Origin: Silene conica
Taxonomy: Eukaryota; Streptophyta; Magnoliopsida; Caryophyllales; Caryophyllaceae
Direction of reading: 5' to 3'
NCBI GenBank assembly: GCA_029255685.2
Contig: CM055314.2
Span: forward strand, 46,086,772-46,150,771
Length of the DNA: 64,000 bases
The notes under the pieces are model-generated. The model saw only the letters and a program-made list of their open reading frames with translations. It did not search any database and was not told where the DNA came from. Within the stretch, counting starts at the first letter, position 1. Each line of letters opens with the position of its first letter. The position numbers and the translations under genes are program-made. Positions 47,381 to 58,536 of the stretch are shown piece by piece.

Positions 47381-48462
47381 TTATTATTTTTGGTATGATT
47401 ATTATTATTATTAAGTTAAGTAATTTTATTATACAAGAATGTGACGGTTATCAATTGTTCGATGATACTTTTTATGTTTGATTATTGAAGTAGTCTTGTT
47501 TATACGGTCTCGATATGCGTGATATATTATTTAAATAATTAATTTGAATACTAGATATATTAAATTAGTTGCATAATTGCATTAGTTAGTGATTTCATAT
47601 ATTATATTGTTAGGTAACGATTTTCAAGTGACATTATTCTATTTACTCGTTAGCTTGCTATTGGACTATATTGCTATCCAGGTAGGATACACCGACCTTA
47701 TACTCTATGATGTGTTTTGAATGGATGTGATACTGTGTGTTACGGATGCTGAGTATGATTGACATGAGAATGATATTGGTTGGATTGATTGTGGTTATTG
47801 GTAATGGCATGAGCATTTCATTATTTGATAGCATGATTGAATAATTATATCGTTGCATTCATGAGCATAGCATATGCATTGGTTATTGAGAAAGTTATGG
47901 TCAGATATTGTTCTGATATAAAGTCCAGGTTGGTTCTGCAGACCAGGCCTGGTGTCTTATCAGCTATTGGGCTGGTGTTCGGCAACGATCGATTATAGTC
48001 TGCCGGGAGGATCGATATGGCTGGGTGTTTCGGGTTTGAGATTGAGAATGAGATTGAGCTCGAGCATATCATGACATTTGCATATCATCGTTGTTGCATT
48101 ATTTATTATTGTGTTATTCTACTCAACCGCGAGGTTGACAGTATATTCGTGTGCACCTACGATGATCCGGAATGGGGAGTAGATTCTACAGGTCAGAGAC
48201 AGATGGACTAGGAGCTTGGGCATGGAGCGAGACATGGCTTGGACGTACTCAGAATTAGATCATATACTTAGATGTTATCAGTTGTGCTTTTATTTATGCG
48301 AAGTACTTGTAATATCAAAAGTTTAAATTTAATCAGTTTTATATAAAGTACCTTGGTTTGTTTTACTTTGTTATTCACTACCTCGGACATTCCGAGATGG
48401 TAACAGTTCTATTTATTTGAGAATGTCTTGTTAAAGGCTCTTAAATAAATGGGGATGTTACA

Positions 48463-48606
48463 AAGTGGTATCAGAGCGAACAATCCTCAGGCCTAAACCA
48501 AATGAATAATAATGAACGTAGGAAGAGTCTAATAAAATGAACCCCAGGTTAGTAACTGTTAGGATCCCCAGGATTGGGATGAGTTAGGGGCCCCCTCAAA
48601 CCAAGC

Positions 48607-48693
<87 letters not shown>

Positions 48694-49019
48694 ACTAACG
48701 TTTCCGCAGCAAAAGAATGAGGTGAGTATGATGTGAAATATGGTTGGAGATCTGTGTTGTATGAGATTTATGTTGAATGTTGATTGAGGTATATGATTTC
48801 CAAGTATTCAGAACAGGAGTATGTGTATATGAGTATGGATCTATATTTATTGAGCCATAGATAGAGTGATGTGATCATGTGATTTAGTCTTCTGACATGT
48901 CCATATGATATCTGGTTATTAAATGACTAACGTAGTTATGTAATATACTGGCTGGTATTTGAATATGAATGATCAGATTTATGTGTTATAGTAATTTATG
49001 TCTAGTGATATGCGGAATG
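48463..49019 (+). other. Leader of the family-B Gypsy element
   Basis: Matches 63510-64000 closely: PBS 48466-48477, then AATCCTCAGGCCTAAACC and GGGCCCCCTCA, and a 12-nt exon-like segment at 48710-48721 framed by GCAG and GTGAGT. No coding sequence. An AT microsatellite lies at 48610-48691. Confidence 0.78.
48610..48691. repeat. (AT)n microsatellite
   Basis: About 41 AT units, absent from the otherwise similar leader at 63640-63720. Confidence 0.97.
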
Positions 49020-51805
49020 TGATGCCCCAAGCCATGAGTGTTCTATAGTTATGTGTTTGATGCGAGTCAAGTCAATGATGAGGACATGGAGGAAGAGCTT
49101 GTGTTAAGCACGAAAATGGGCAGTAACATTGAACACTACTTGGGCTTGTCTACACCTTGTTATGTGTCATTGCTTACTTGGACAATGGGCTAATTTTGAA
49201 GGTGTGGTTGATGGGCTGATCTTGACGTATGGATGCATGGTCCATAAGAGCATGGCACACGCTCCAATGCAGCCTATCACACGGTGCATGCTACAAAAAT
49301 AAAATAATACAAGTTTACAATTTTAGGTTATCTTATGTTTAGATATTTTGTGAAGCCTCTCATTATTACATGCATTATGAATGTGATTATGAGGGCTCTT
49401 TTATTATATCAATTATGGATGTATTAAGTAGTATTAAGTGAAGAGATAATGTTTACCTCTTCACCTAGCCGGTTGTAGTTTCGTCCAAGGCTACTATATA
49501 AAGCCTTGGACTACTTTGAATAAAGAATCAATGAATGTTTAAGACAAAACTTGTGTTATTTCACAAAATCGTTTTCTTGCGTAGAGAACAAAACTTGGTT
49601 CAATCCGAGACGCGATCTTGGTTGAATTCTTTGATTATAGATCAATAGGTCTTGGTCTTAATCAACCCTTGTCAAGTAATAGGTCTTACTTGTCGAGATA
49701 CTATCTTTACAAAACAGGTCTGCGCGTACCTAATACGAACAGTCCGCAAAACCGTCCAAAAAATACAAATTCCATTGCAGTTTCATATTCTCAGAACCAT
49801 CAGACAGTTCGTGTGACTGTCTAATAGTTGTGTAAGTCAGACTTCCGCTGTTAAATCGCATCATAAGTGGTATCAGAGCTTCGGCTCCTGATCCTAATTT
49901 GGAAGATGAATTTTGATGACCCAAATTTCATGGAGAATTTGCGTGATGCCCTACGCAATCTCCAAGACGGAGGACCGCGTTGGCAACCCAGGCGTGGTGA
50001 GAGAGTGAATGAAATATTCAAGGTGAACGAACTTCCTGAGTTCGTTGGAAGGGCTGATCCCGAGGCATATTTGGAGTGGGAAAGGAAAATGGATCGTATG
50101 TTCGAATTCAAGGACTTAGAAGATGATCAGAGATGTAAGTACGCAATTCTGAAGTTGAGCAAGGGAGCATCTCTCTGGTTTGATGGGTTGAAGGCCAAGA
50201 GGGTGCGTGAGGGAAAGGAGAAGATCGACTCTTGGGAGTCCTTGAAACGTAAACTTCGTAAAAGGTATGTACCAACGACACATAGATTAACTACATACCG
50301 TAAGATTGCTGATTTAAGACAAGGAAAAATGAGTGTTGGTGAATATGTTGATGAATTTGAGAACTTGTCTTTAATGGGTAGATTAGAGGAAGTAGAAGAG
50401 CAGAAAATGTCTCGATTCTTGCGGGGATTAAATTATAATATTGCTAATACCATTGAGTTGTACCCATATTCTGATTTTGGTACTCTTTGTAGTCTTTGTT
50501 TAAAAGTGGAGTCACAAGGGAAGGCTAAATATGAGAGAGGGTCAAGTTCAGAGTCGGGTAAGGGGAAGTTTGTAGCCAAAAATGAAAATGAATTAAAAAT
50601 TGACATACCTAGCAAAGCTATGTCATACCCAAATTCGACCCCTAAAACCACGGCTAAGGAGACCAGTTTGTCAAAAGTAAGGTGTTTCAAATGTCAAGGC
50701 TTCGGTCATTATCAAAGTACTTGCCCAAACAAACAAGTTGTGACCTTGAGAGAAGTCGTAGATTGTAGGGATGAGATACTGGCTGAGGAAGAACAGTTGG
50801 GCGAACTGTTCAACTTTGAGGAGGGAGAGGAGGACGAGTTGGTAGAGAGTTATGAGGCACCAAATTATGATACCAGCCTGGTTTTGCGTACCCTACAAAT
50901 TAAGACCTCTCCTAATGAGTCGGAACAACGAAATCAATTGTTTCATACCAAATGTCGAGTGGGGGATAAGTGGTGTAGTGTGATTATTGATGGCGGGAGT
51001 TGTACTAACGCGGCTTCGAGTGAGATGGTGTCGAAATTGGCGGAATGTGATGCCCCAAGCCATGAGTGTTCTATAGTTATGTGTTTGATGCGAGTCAAGT
51101 TAATGATGAGGACATGGAGGAAGAGCTTGTGTTAAGCACGAAAATGGGCAGTAACATTGAACACTACTTGGGCTTGTCTACACCTCGTTATGTGTCATTG
51201 CTTACTTGGACAATGGGCTGATTTTGAAGGTGTGGTTGATGGGCTGATCTTCACGTATGGATGCATGGTCCATAAGAGCATGGCACACGCTCCAATGCAG
51301 CCTATCACACGGTGCATGCTACAAAAATAAAATAATACAAGTTTACAATTTTATGTTATCTTATGTTTAGATATTTTGTGAAGCCTCTCATTATTACATG
51401 CATTATGAATGTGATTATGAGGGCTCTTTTATTATATCAATTATGGATGTATTAAGTAGTATTAAGTAAGAGATAATGTTTACCTCTTCACCTAGCCGGT
51501 TGTAGTTTCGTCCTAGGCTACTATATAAAGCCTTGGACTACTTTGAATAAAGAATCAACAAATGTTTAAGACAAAACTTGTGTTATTTCACAAAATCGTT
51601 CTCTTGCGTAGAGAACAAAACTTGGTTCAATCTGAGACGCGATCTTTGTTGAATTCTTTGATTATAGATCAATAGGTCTTGGTCTTAATCAACCCTTGTC
51701 AAGTAATAGGTCTTACTTGTCGAGATACTATCCTTACAAAACAGGTCTGTTCGTGTGACTGTCTAATAGTTGTGTAAGTCAGAATTCCGCTGTTAAATCG
51801 CATCA
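49020..51805 (+). mobile_element. Internally deleted Gypsy element (element D): LTR, gag and partial protease, LTR
   Basis: LTR copies 49020-49863 (844 bp) and 51048-51805 (758 bp) start TGATGCCCCAAGCC and end AAATCGCATCA. The second lacks about 80 bp near its 3' end. A PBS TGGTATCAGAGC lies at 49868-49879. The interior holds gag and the start of protease only; RT, RNase H and integrase are gone and no PPT is seen before the second LTR. The two LTRs share GCGGAATG immediately upstream, but no 5-bp duplication flanks the whole unit. Confidence 0.85.
49906..51135 (+). CDS. Gypsy Gag with truncated protease, reading into the 3' LTR (element D)
   Basis: ATG at 49906 (MNFDDPNFMENLRDAL). The Retrotrans_gag domain covers about residues 40-190: YLEWERKMDRMFEF, ASLWFDGLKAKRVREG, YRKIADLRQGKMSVGEY, MSRFLRGLNYNIANTIELY. 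One CCHC knuckle, CFKCQGFGHYQSTC, is near residue 260. The start of a protease with active-site motif VIIDGGSCTNAAS lies about 370-380. At 51048 the frame passes from protease into the LTR and ends 29 codons later (stop at 51133-51135). Gag packages RNA; the protease fragment is too short to be active. The frame is free of stops, so the Gag itself may still be expressible. Confidence 0.82.
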   Translation: MNFDDPNFMENLRDALRNLQDGGPRWQPRRGERVNEIFKVNELPEFVGRADPEAYLEWERKMDRMFEFKDLEDDQRCKYAILKLSKGASLWFDGLKAKRVREGKEKIDSWESLKRKLRKRYVPTTHRLTTYRKIADLRQGKMSVGEYVDEFENLSLMGRLEEVEEQKMSRFLRGLNYNIANTIELYPYSDFGTLCSLCLKVESQGKAKYERGSSSESGKGKFVAKNENELKIDIPSKAMSYPNSTPKTTAKETSLSKVRCFKCQGFGHYQSTCPNKQVVTLREVVDCRDEILAEEEQLGELFNFEEGEEDELVESYEAPNYDTSLVLRTLQIKTSPNESEQRNQLFHTKCRVGDKWCSVIIDGGSCTNAASSEMVSKLAECDAPSHECSIVMCLMRVKLMMRTWRKSLC

Positions 51806-53887
51806 GTGTTACAATTGTATATACCTGTATAAATATGCAGTCATTCAGTTGATCTACTTTTCTGTTTTGCAATCCTTACCGTGTTTTAGATGACAATTAC
51901 AGCTTGAATTGATGAATAAATGTTAATATAGTGCAACGTGATTTTAATGCTTCGATGATACGTCAACATGTTTGGAAGAATAATGGTTGTATGTAAATGG
52001 GATAATGGAAGTGATTTCAAGGAACAAAAAAAAATGAATGTTTGATAAATTTTCAGAATGTTACCTTGTTTGTACGGGCTGCCATTTAAAATGTGTTTTC
52101 TATATGAATGTGAAAATTTTATGTGTGATAACCTTCTGATTTAGCTTCTCAATGCTTTTGGTTTCATGTGTATACGAGTTATATTTTGCGAGAAATAAAT
52201 ATTTTAGTCGATAGTGGTCAGATTGTTACTACACAGTTCTGTTTTGACCCATGTATTTACAAATGACGCCATTTAAAACGTATTTATTGTTTATGCATAG
52301 TTCTAACTCTACTGTTTAGAATATTCATTCACGTTTACAAAATGATAAGCCAAGTAAAATCTTAACGAGTCGTTATCTAATAGTGATTTTCGAAAGTTGT
52401 CCAAATTTCTGTCTAAGTGCTGTAAGGTTTTTGTAAAATTTGTAAAATAATTTCCTTAAGCTTCACAATTGATTCCTTTTCCTAAGATTATTTAATTTCT
52501 CATATTTCCTAAAAACTATAATAGCTCACAAAATAACAAAGCGGTATTTAATTATAATTTTTGAAAGTTGTAGCATGATGGTTGATTGTTGAAATTGTGC
52601 GTTATGCAAGTTTTCCATATAAAAGTTTAGTTAAATATGAATTATGTGATGTAACCATGTAATATTCTGATATGGCATTAGAAGCATGAACAATGGTCAT
52701 ATGATATGGATATGAACTTTATTATATGATAGTATAACCTTATTATTTTTGTGAGCTTTATATAAAGTTAGTTTTATTTATTACAGACACTATTGTTATG
52801 CCACAAGGTGAACTACATATTGATATGTTTAAATCTGATCACAGTATATTGAATTAGTAATTTGATTGACTTGTGAACTATGAGAGTGCTAGTCTTGCTT
52901 TCAATCGTTAGCTTGTAAAATCGTCAGTTGATTCGTGTTTATACACATTGCCATTAATTACAACTTCATTGTTTGAAAGTTTCACAATGTTTTCAAGGTG
53001 ATAATCCATGATAAAGCTGATGTCTGATAATTGTGGTAATTGTTTTGCAACATGACAAAATCTGTAGCTACGCGTTGATGAAATTATGCTTGAATATGAA
53101 ATTGTTCCACAAGATATAAACTTCTTATTTCGCAAGTCATATTTGTTACTAGTTTTATGACAAATGATGTAATATGATGAGTGGATGGGAAGTGTACCTA
53201 AGTGATTTTAACTCATTTATATTTCGAAATGCTAAGCTGACTTGCTAGTCCATGATTGGTGTCTATCTCGTAAAATATGTCATTGCTCCGTGTTTAATTA
53301 CATTAATTAATTAAATTTTGCCTAATGTCATTTTCTCTTATGTGCATAAATAAGAGTTTTGCCTCCATAATTTGAGTATGAGCATGAAATGTTTTAATTT
53401 GTCAATTATGCACTATGAATTAGCTGATTGTCCTACATTGGTGTAAATAGTTGAAGTTTGTGTTAAAAGAGATTTCAAGGGTATATAAGTGTTGGTTACC
53501 CTGATTTTGTTTTAGTGCGTAACGTGAGTTTGCCAACTATGTTTTGATTGCTTTAAAAGCCGGATGATAATTGCCTAGTATAGGGTAATTAACTTATCTG
53601 ATAATTTGTGACTGTTGTTTCGGTGGTCTTCTTGAGCATTGGATGTAGAATTTTATAATGGGGTTACGGGGACGTAACCACGTTTTAAGGAGGATAGGAT
53701 TGCAAAATCTTAATGATTTATGATATGACTAGTTGTTATGACATGGAAAATTGATATGTCGGGATTGTTTGAATGTACTCCATAAACCTGTTCACTTGAG
53801 TTATGCATTATATTGTGATTCGTGAAGTATACTTTAACTTAGTTATATGTTAAACTTTGGGGACAAAGTTTCTTAAGGAGGATAGAA
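51806..53887 (+). other. AT-rich non-coding interior of a large Gypsy-type (LARD-like) element
   Basis: 2.1 kb with no recognisable domain and only short frames on either strand. It ends in a polypurine tract TTAAGGAGGATAGAA (53873-53887) directly before TGTAACACTTCGCG, as at the 3' end of chromovirus-like elements. Together with 48463-49019 it forms a long non-coding interior. Confidence 0.55.
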
Positions 53888-54702
53888 TGTAACACTTCGC
53901 GTTTTAGATCTTATATATATATATATGTGTGTGCTACTTGTCTTTGTCTTGTGATGGGAAGTGTTTTGTTATCGTTAGGGGGTGGTGAACTTTGGGACGA
54001 AGTTCATTTTAAGGAGGGAAGACTGTAATACCCCGTATTTTAGCCTCGGTCAACGGCAGTCAAACCATGTTTTACACACGTATTTCAAACGGAATGTTTA
54101 TAAAGTATTTTACTTAAACTGTTATTATTTTATAAATCTTATTTCTAAGATTATTTCGTATTTCATAATCATTTTATATTTGATGACTATTTCATAAAAT
54201 GACATTTCATTCGTAATTATTTAATAATACATTTATAATTTTATATATTTCCTATTTTATATTTATTTCTCATCTATACGTAATTTCTATTTTTATTTGA
54301 GACGTAATTATAATTAAATTCTATGTTCTTTATATATTCTTCTAATTAATCTAATTCTTACTAATACTAATTATATAATTTAATTGGTATAATTAATTAT
54401 ACTTACTCGTTTATTTTAAGTTTGTTTCGTGGGTATCGTTTTAACCACCATGAATGTCGACAGGAACTATACATGTTAAACTTTGTTTCATGCCTTTCCC
54501 TTGTTTTCGTGTTCTTTTATGTTTATTCAACTGTTGTGGTGGTTTGTTTTGGGTACGAGTTTATGGTTTGAAGTAGTAGTATGTTAGTGGGTTACGTGGG
54601 TGGTTGCATGGTGGCACATGGTTGTCGGAACACCACCATAGCACGTCGGTTTTGATGTGTAGTATAGATGAGGCAGAAACAGAGGAAGGTATTGGTGTGT
54701 AC
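53888..54702 (+). mobile_element. Two successive PPT/LTR starts of Gypsy type (3' LTR, truncated by Athila)
   Basis: TGTAACACTTCGCG at 53888 follows one PPT. A second PPT (TTTTAAGGAGGGAAGAC, 54007-54023) precedes TGTAATACCCCGTATTTT at 54024. The latter start matches the opening of the full LTR at 60970. It runs to 54702, where the Athila-type LTR begins. No coding sequence. Confidence 0.6.
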
Positions 54703-56237
54703 TGATGCCCGTCGTTGAGGGTATCAAAGATAAAATTTATAATTCCTAACTTTAACAATAGATAGTGAAAGTCAGGGTCGAACCACAAGGAGGTGGGGAA
54801 CGTTTATTGTTTGGTGTTAATGTTTAAGGTACCAATTTTAGGGGTTTGATTGGTTGTTTACTAAGTCTAAGGCAAAGATTAAAATAAACAAGTAAATAAA
54901 AGACAAGATTAAAACTATGAATAAAGAGATGTTAGGATGATTGGGTAATAAATAGCTAAGGTAATATAAATCCTAAGGTCAACATGTATTGCAGTCGCGT
55001 AAGGGGTGTAACATATCCTTTCGGGCTATGTTACCTAATAGCTCCTTTCGGCCTATGCTATTAGTTCCTAGGTCTCACAATTATTGGGTGTCAACAATAA
55101 GGGTAATTCCAAAATTCTAGGTCACATACCTTTCAGTCTTGAGTAACCTAGCCATCTTAAGGTGTAAACCAATGCCCTTCCCGTATCTCTCAATCTTGGG
55201 TAGGTCATTACTAACATCCTACAAATCTCCTTTCAGTCTCATTGTAGGGTATTATAGTCAACAAAGAAAGACGAAATAGAATAAAGACGCGAGTGGGTCG
55301 ACCGACCGGCTAGTCCAGTCGGCCGACTACCGCCTTGGTCGACCGACCCATTATTTGAGTCGGCCGACCACGGCTCTGCTACATGTCGGTTTCGGAGTTT
55401 TATTACCTATGCGTATTCATCCCCTACATCCTAACATATAGAATTTAGCTACTCATGGTTACTAAAACAACTATGAAAATGGGAATAAGCATGGAAAACA
55501 TAATGAACATCAATCTAAGCATGCAATAATTAATAAAGCTTGGGATTCTATCTTAACCGAATGCAATAATAACAAGAACAATAATGAAACTAAATTAAGA
55601 GAGTAATTACCAGAGACAGGATTAAGGCAGAAAAGGAACAAACTTTATTGAATGCTTGAGAATTATTGAAAGATTACAATTAAACTAAAAGAAGGAACAA
55701 AACTGAATTACGAACTTGATTATTATGATGGGTGCTAATTGATAAAAGCTCGGTCATAAACCCTAATCAAAAGATTAGTTTATATAGGGTAGAAAATAGG
55801 AGTTTCCTAAAGACTCCACACTTCTAATCGATTTCCAAAAAGCTTCTCTGGGCTTCGCTGAGGTCGGTCGACCTACTATGTGGGTCGGTCGACCTCTTTA
55901 CGGGCTTCAGGAATTGTGGGCTTCAAAGAACTGGTCGGCCGGCCCATATAATAGGTCGGTCGACCCGTTACTGCATAAGATTGCTTTGATTCGTCTCGGG
56001 TTTGACTTTTGATACTTGATTAATGATTCCTGTTGACTTTCCTTCGTTCCTTAATTATGCAAAAGTCTCGAGGGCATAAGTTTGGTGTAAAATTGTCCTT
56101 TTTCCGCACAAATCTGCAAAAGTGCATAAAAATACGAAAGTCCACAATTGTTGGGAAATAAGGGCTAAAACATAGTAAATGAGCGACCAAATGCGTGTAA
56201 AAATAGATGTAAAACATCATAAAATAGACACGCATCA
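54703..56237 (-). repeat. Athila-type 3' LTR
   Basis: 1535 bp. Inserted in the truncated Gypsy LTR on its left. Contains eight GGTCG-family motifs at 55295-55370 and 55861-55967. Confidence 0.85.
55295..55967. repeat. Paired GGTCGACCGACC-type motifs in the Athila LTR
   Basis: At 55295-55308, 55318-55327 (GTCGGCCGAC), 55337-55348 and 55358-55368; then GGTCGGTCGACC at 55862-55873 and 55883-55894; GGTCGGCCGGCC at 55933-55944 with GGTCGGTCGACC at 55954-55965. Within pairs the spacing is about 21 bp start to start. Confidence 0.9.
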
Positions 56238-56250
56238 AATTCCCCAAACC

Positions 56251-58536
56251 AAACCCTTGCTTGCCCTCAAGCAAGAAGTAGACTCGATCTTAACTAATGG
56301 AACGATTTCAATCTCAGAGCGAAATTTACATGTAAGCCTAAACCAATGCCAAGTACAAAATGAGAAAGTATATAAATCATGCAAACGAGTTATAGGGTCG
56401 TCAAACTTGCAAACATAAAGACTATAGAGACTTTATACCATGGTCTCTCGCGGTACGCTCGAGACACTCATGAAGCAAAGGGTGAGTATATGTAAAAGAT
56501 AGAAAGAAGTATATTTTGTAGAGACACTCACCTAACTGCGACCCATGAAAGCATGCCTGCAATCTAACATGAACAAGAATTCTAAAACTTTGTATAACAA
56601 TCTCATTAAGTGGCCCAAATACATGCAATTGAGGTAATGAAAGATATGTGAGGTAAAAGGTAAAAGTGGTTAAGAAGTTTTTGGATTTGCGGGGTTAGTA
56701 GCCAAGCTAGTAAAACCGGTTCCCAACAACATATTTCATAACTTTTGATATTAAGAAAGTGCTCTTTTGTAGCACAACTCTCACATTAAATATAAGAAAG
56801 GACTCCCAAACATTTTTGAATGAGGTACGGGAGTGATAACACATAAAAGAAAGGAATTTGGAACGAATTTTTTGATTTTTTTTTTTCATTCTGATGCTAC
56901 CAGGTGGTCGGCCGACCCATGAAGGAGGTCGGTCGACTTCTTTCCTGTATGTTTTGATTTTTTCGTTTTTCTTTTCTTTCTTTTCTTTTTCTTTTTCTTT
57001 TCTTTTTCTGTTCTTTTTCTTTTCTTTCTTTCTTTCTTTTCTCTTTTTGCTCAAGATAGCATACAAACCAAGATACCTCAAAATAAACCAAAGACCACAA
57101 ATACTAGCTTGGAAGGGTAGGCTAAGTATGGGATGTAGTTTTGGGGGAATAAAAAGGCAAGTTTGGCTATGTAGGGCTTATGGGTAAATAAGAGAAAAGG
57201 GATCCCAAATGCACGTATCAAGATTCACAAAACGAGATAGTAAAACAAGTATATAGCAATTAAAGTTCATGTTTATGCATATTGATGTAACATGTTCCAA
57301 GGGGAGTACTACTCACATCCTAGACAACTGGTTTAAGAATGAAACCAGGAAACAAACTCTAAAACTTAGAATGTATAGTAGGTTGGCAAGGTATAAGTCA
57401 AGTCTCAAGATATACAAATTGACAAAAACTCGTAGATATGCAAAAGACTCTCTTACTAAAACAAGTTGACAAGGCAAGGTAAAGGCATAAACATGTAAGA
57501 TAGCAAAGATCATCCTTGAAATATTCTCGTTCCGACTCGACCTATATGCTAAAATAAACGTGCATTTTTTTTTTGGAATTTTGGAATTTTTCTATTTTTT
57601 TGGATTTTTTTATATATAAGGCAAATAAAGAAAAGCAATGCAAGACAGAAATGCAGTAAACGTGTGACAGAATGCAATGCATGTGACACGAAACCATTCC
57701 CCAAACCAACCCGCACAATGTCCCCATTGTGCAATAGCCTAAGCAAAGGTTTCGGAAAATTAAAAGAAAGATGCAAGGAAAATAAAAACTAAGGAAAAAC
57801 TGGAAAGAACTCACTGGGTTGTTAAGCGTATGAGAAAAACCTCCCCAAACCAGCGTAAGCTGGGAGGTGTTGGTGGCTAGCAGTGCCACTCAAGTAACCA
57901 AGATCGGTGCACGATTCCCGAGGAAGAAACGAACAGGCTGTGACGGACGGGTAGGTCGACCGACCTATGCTTTAGGTCGACCGACCTTCCTGTGGACTGC
58001 AGAAATTCCAGGAATGCAGGGATCAGGTCGACCGACCCATATTTCCGGTCGGTCGACCCCTCTGCTGCACAGCGGTCTTCGTTTCTTTGTTAAATCTGAA
58101 AAAGCAATAAATATGCGCCCAACAAATGCGCGAGATGCCAGAAACAAGTCCAAAGTCTTAACTACGCAAGCATAACGGAAAAAGTTCTAAAACTACGAGC
58201 AAACCAAATTAAAAAGTCTCAAACAACAAAAGTAAATTGTCTTAAAAGCTGAAATTTGAAACAACTATCCGCTAAAGATGCGGAATATCTCCGACCACGG
58301 CTTTTGACGACATGCCGTAGTCTCCACAGTGTTTGCTTGAGTAGCAAAACACATCTTCTTTCCGCCGCAAAGCGTATGCGACGAACTCTCCCCTGGATCT
58401 TGTCTCCTTTTTTTCCTGTCCTCCCGATCTACAACATCTGGGTCTTCATCTTCTTTGTAGCTCAAGAATCCCATTCCCCCTCTCTGCACTGTGACTTCCT
58501 TTATTTTGGGTTTCCCCAAACCAGTTCCTGCATTAG
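56251..58536 (-). other. Athila-type non-coding 3' interior
   Basis: No pol domain. Contains a 90-bp polypyrimidine tract (56962-57052, CTTTT-rich) that yields spurious Lys-rich frames on the minus strand, and motif pairs at 56904-56938, 57953-57986 and 58026-58058. Confidence 0.7.
56904..58058. repeat. Paired GGTCGACCGACC-type motifs in the Athila interior
   Basis: Pairs at 56905-56937, 57953-57986 and 58026-58057. Members read GGTCGACCGACC, GGTCGGTCGACC or GGTCGGCCGACC, about 21 bp apart start to start. A further pair lies in the coding part at 59458-59490. Confidence 0.88.

Larger units (their letters stand above)
46323..48462 (+). mobile_element. 5'-truncated Gypsy LTR (family B), with LINE insertion
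   Basis: The right half aligns with 62050-63509: GTGACGGTTATCAAT, GATGATCCGGAATGGGGAG, TTTATATAAAGTAC, CTCGGACATTCCGAGATGG, AATGGGGATGTTACA. It ends at 48462, followed by the PBS TGGTATCAGAGC (48466-48477). The first about 1 kb of the LTR is missing, replaced by the Copia fragment boundary at 46323. It is interrupted by a LINE piece (about 46661-47380) and an ATT microsatellite. Confidence 0.82.

Noticed and set aside
51806-53887. Hidden gene in the 2-kb AT-rich interval
   Set aside because: Both strands give only short frames without motifs; position between a Gypsy leader and PPT fits a non-coding element interior.
56707-57081. Lys/Glu-rich basic proteins on the minus strand
   Set aside because: Translation of a CTTTT-rich polypyrimidine tract; no conserved domain.
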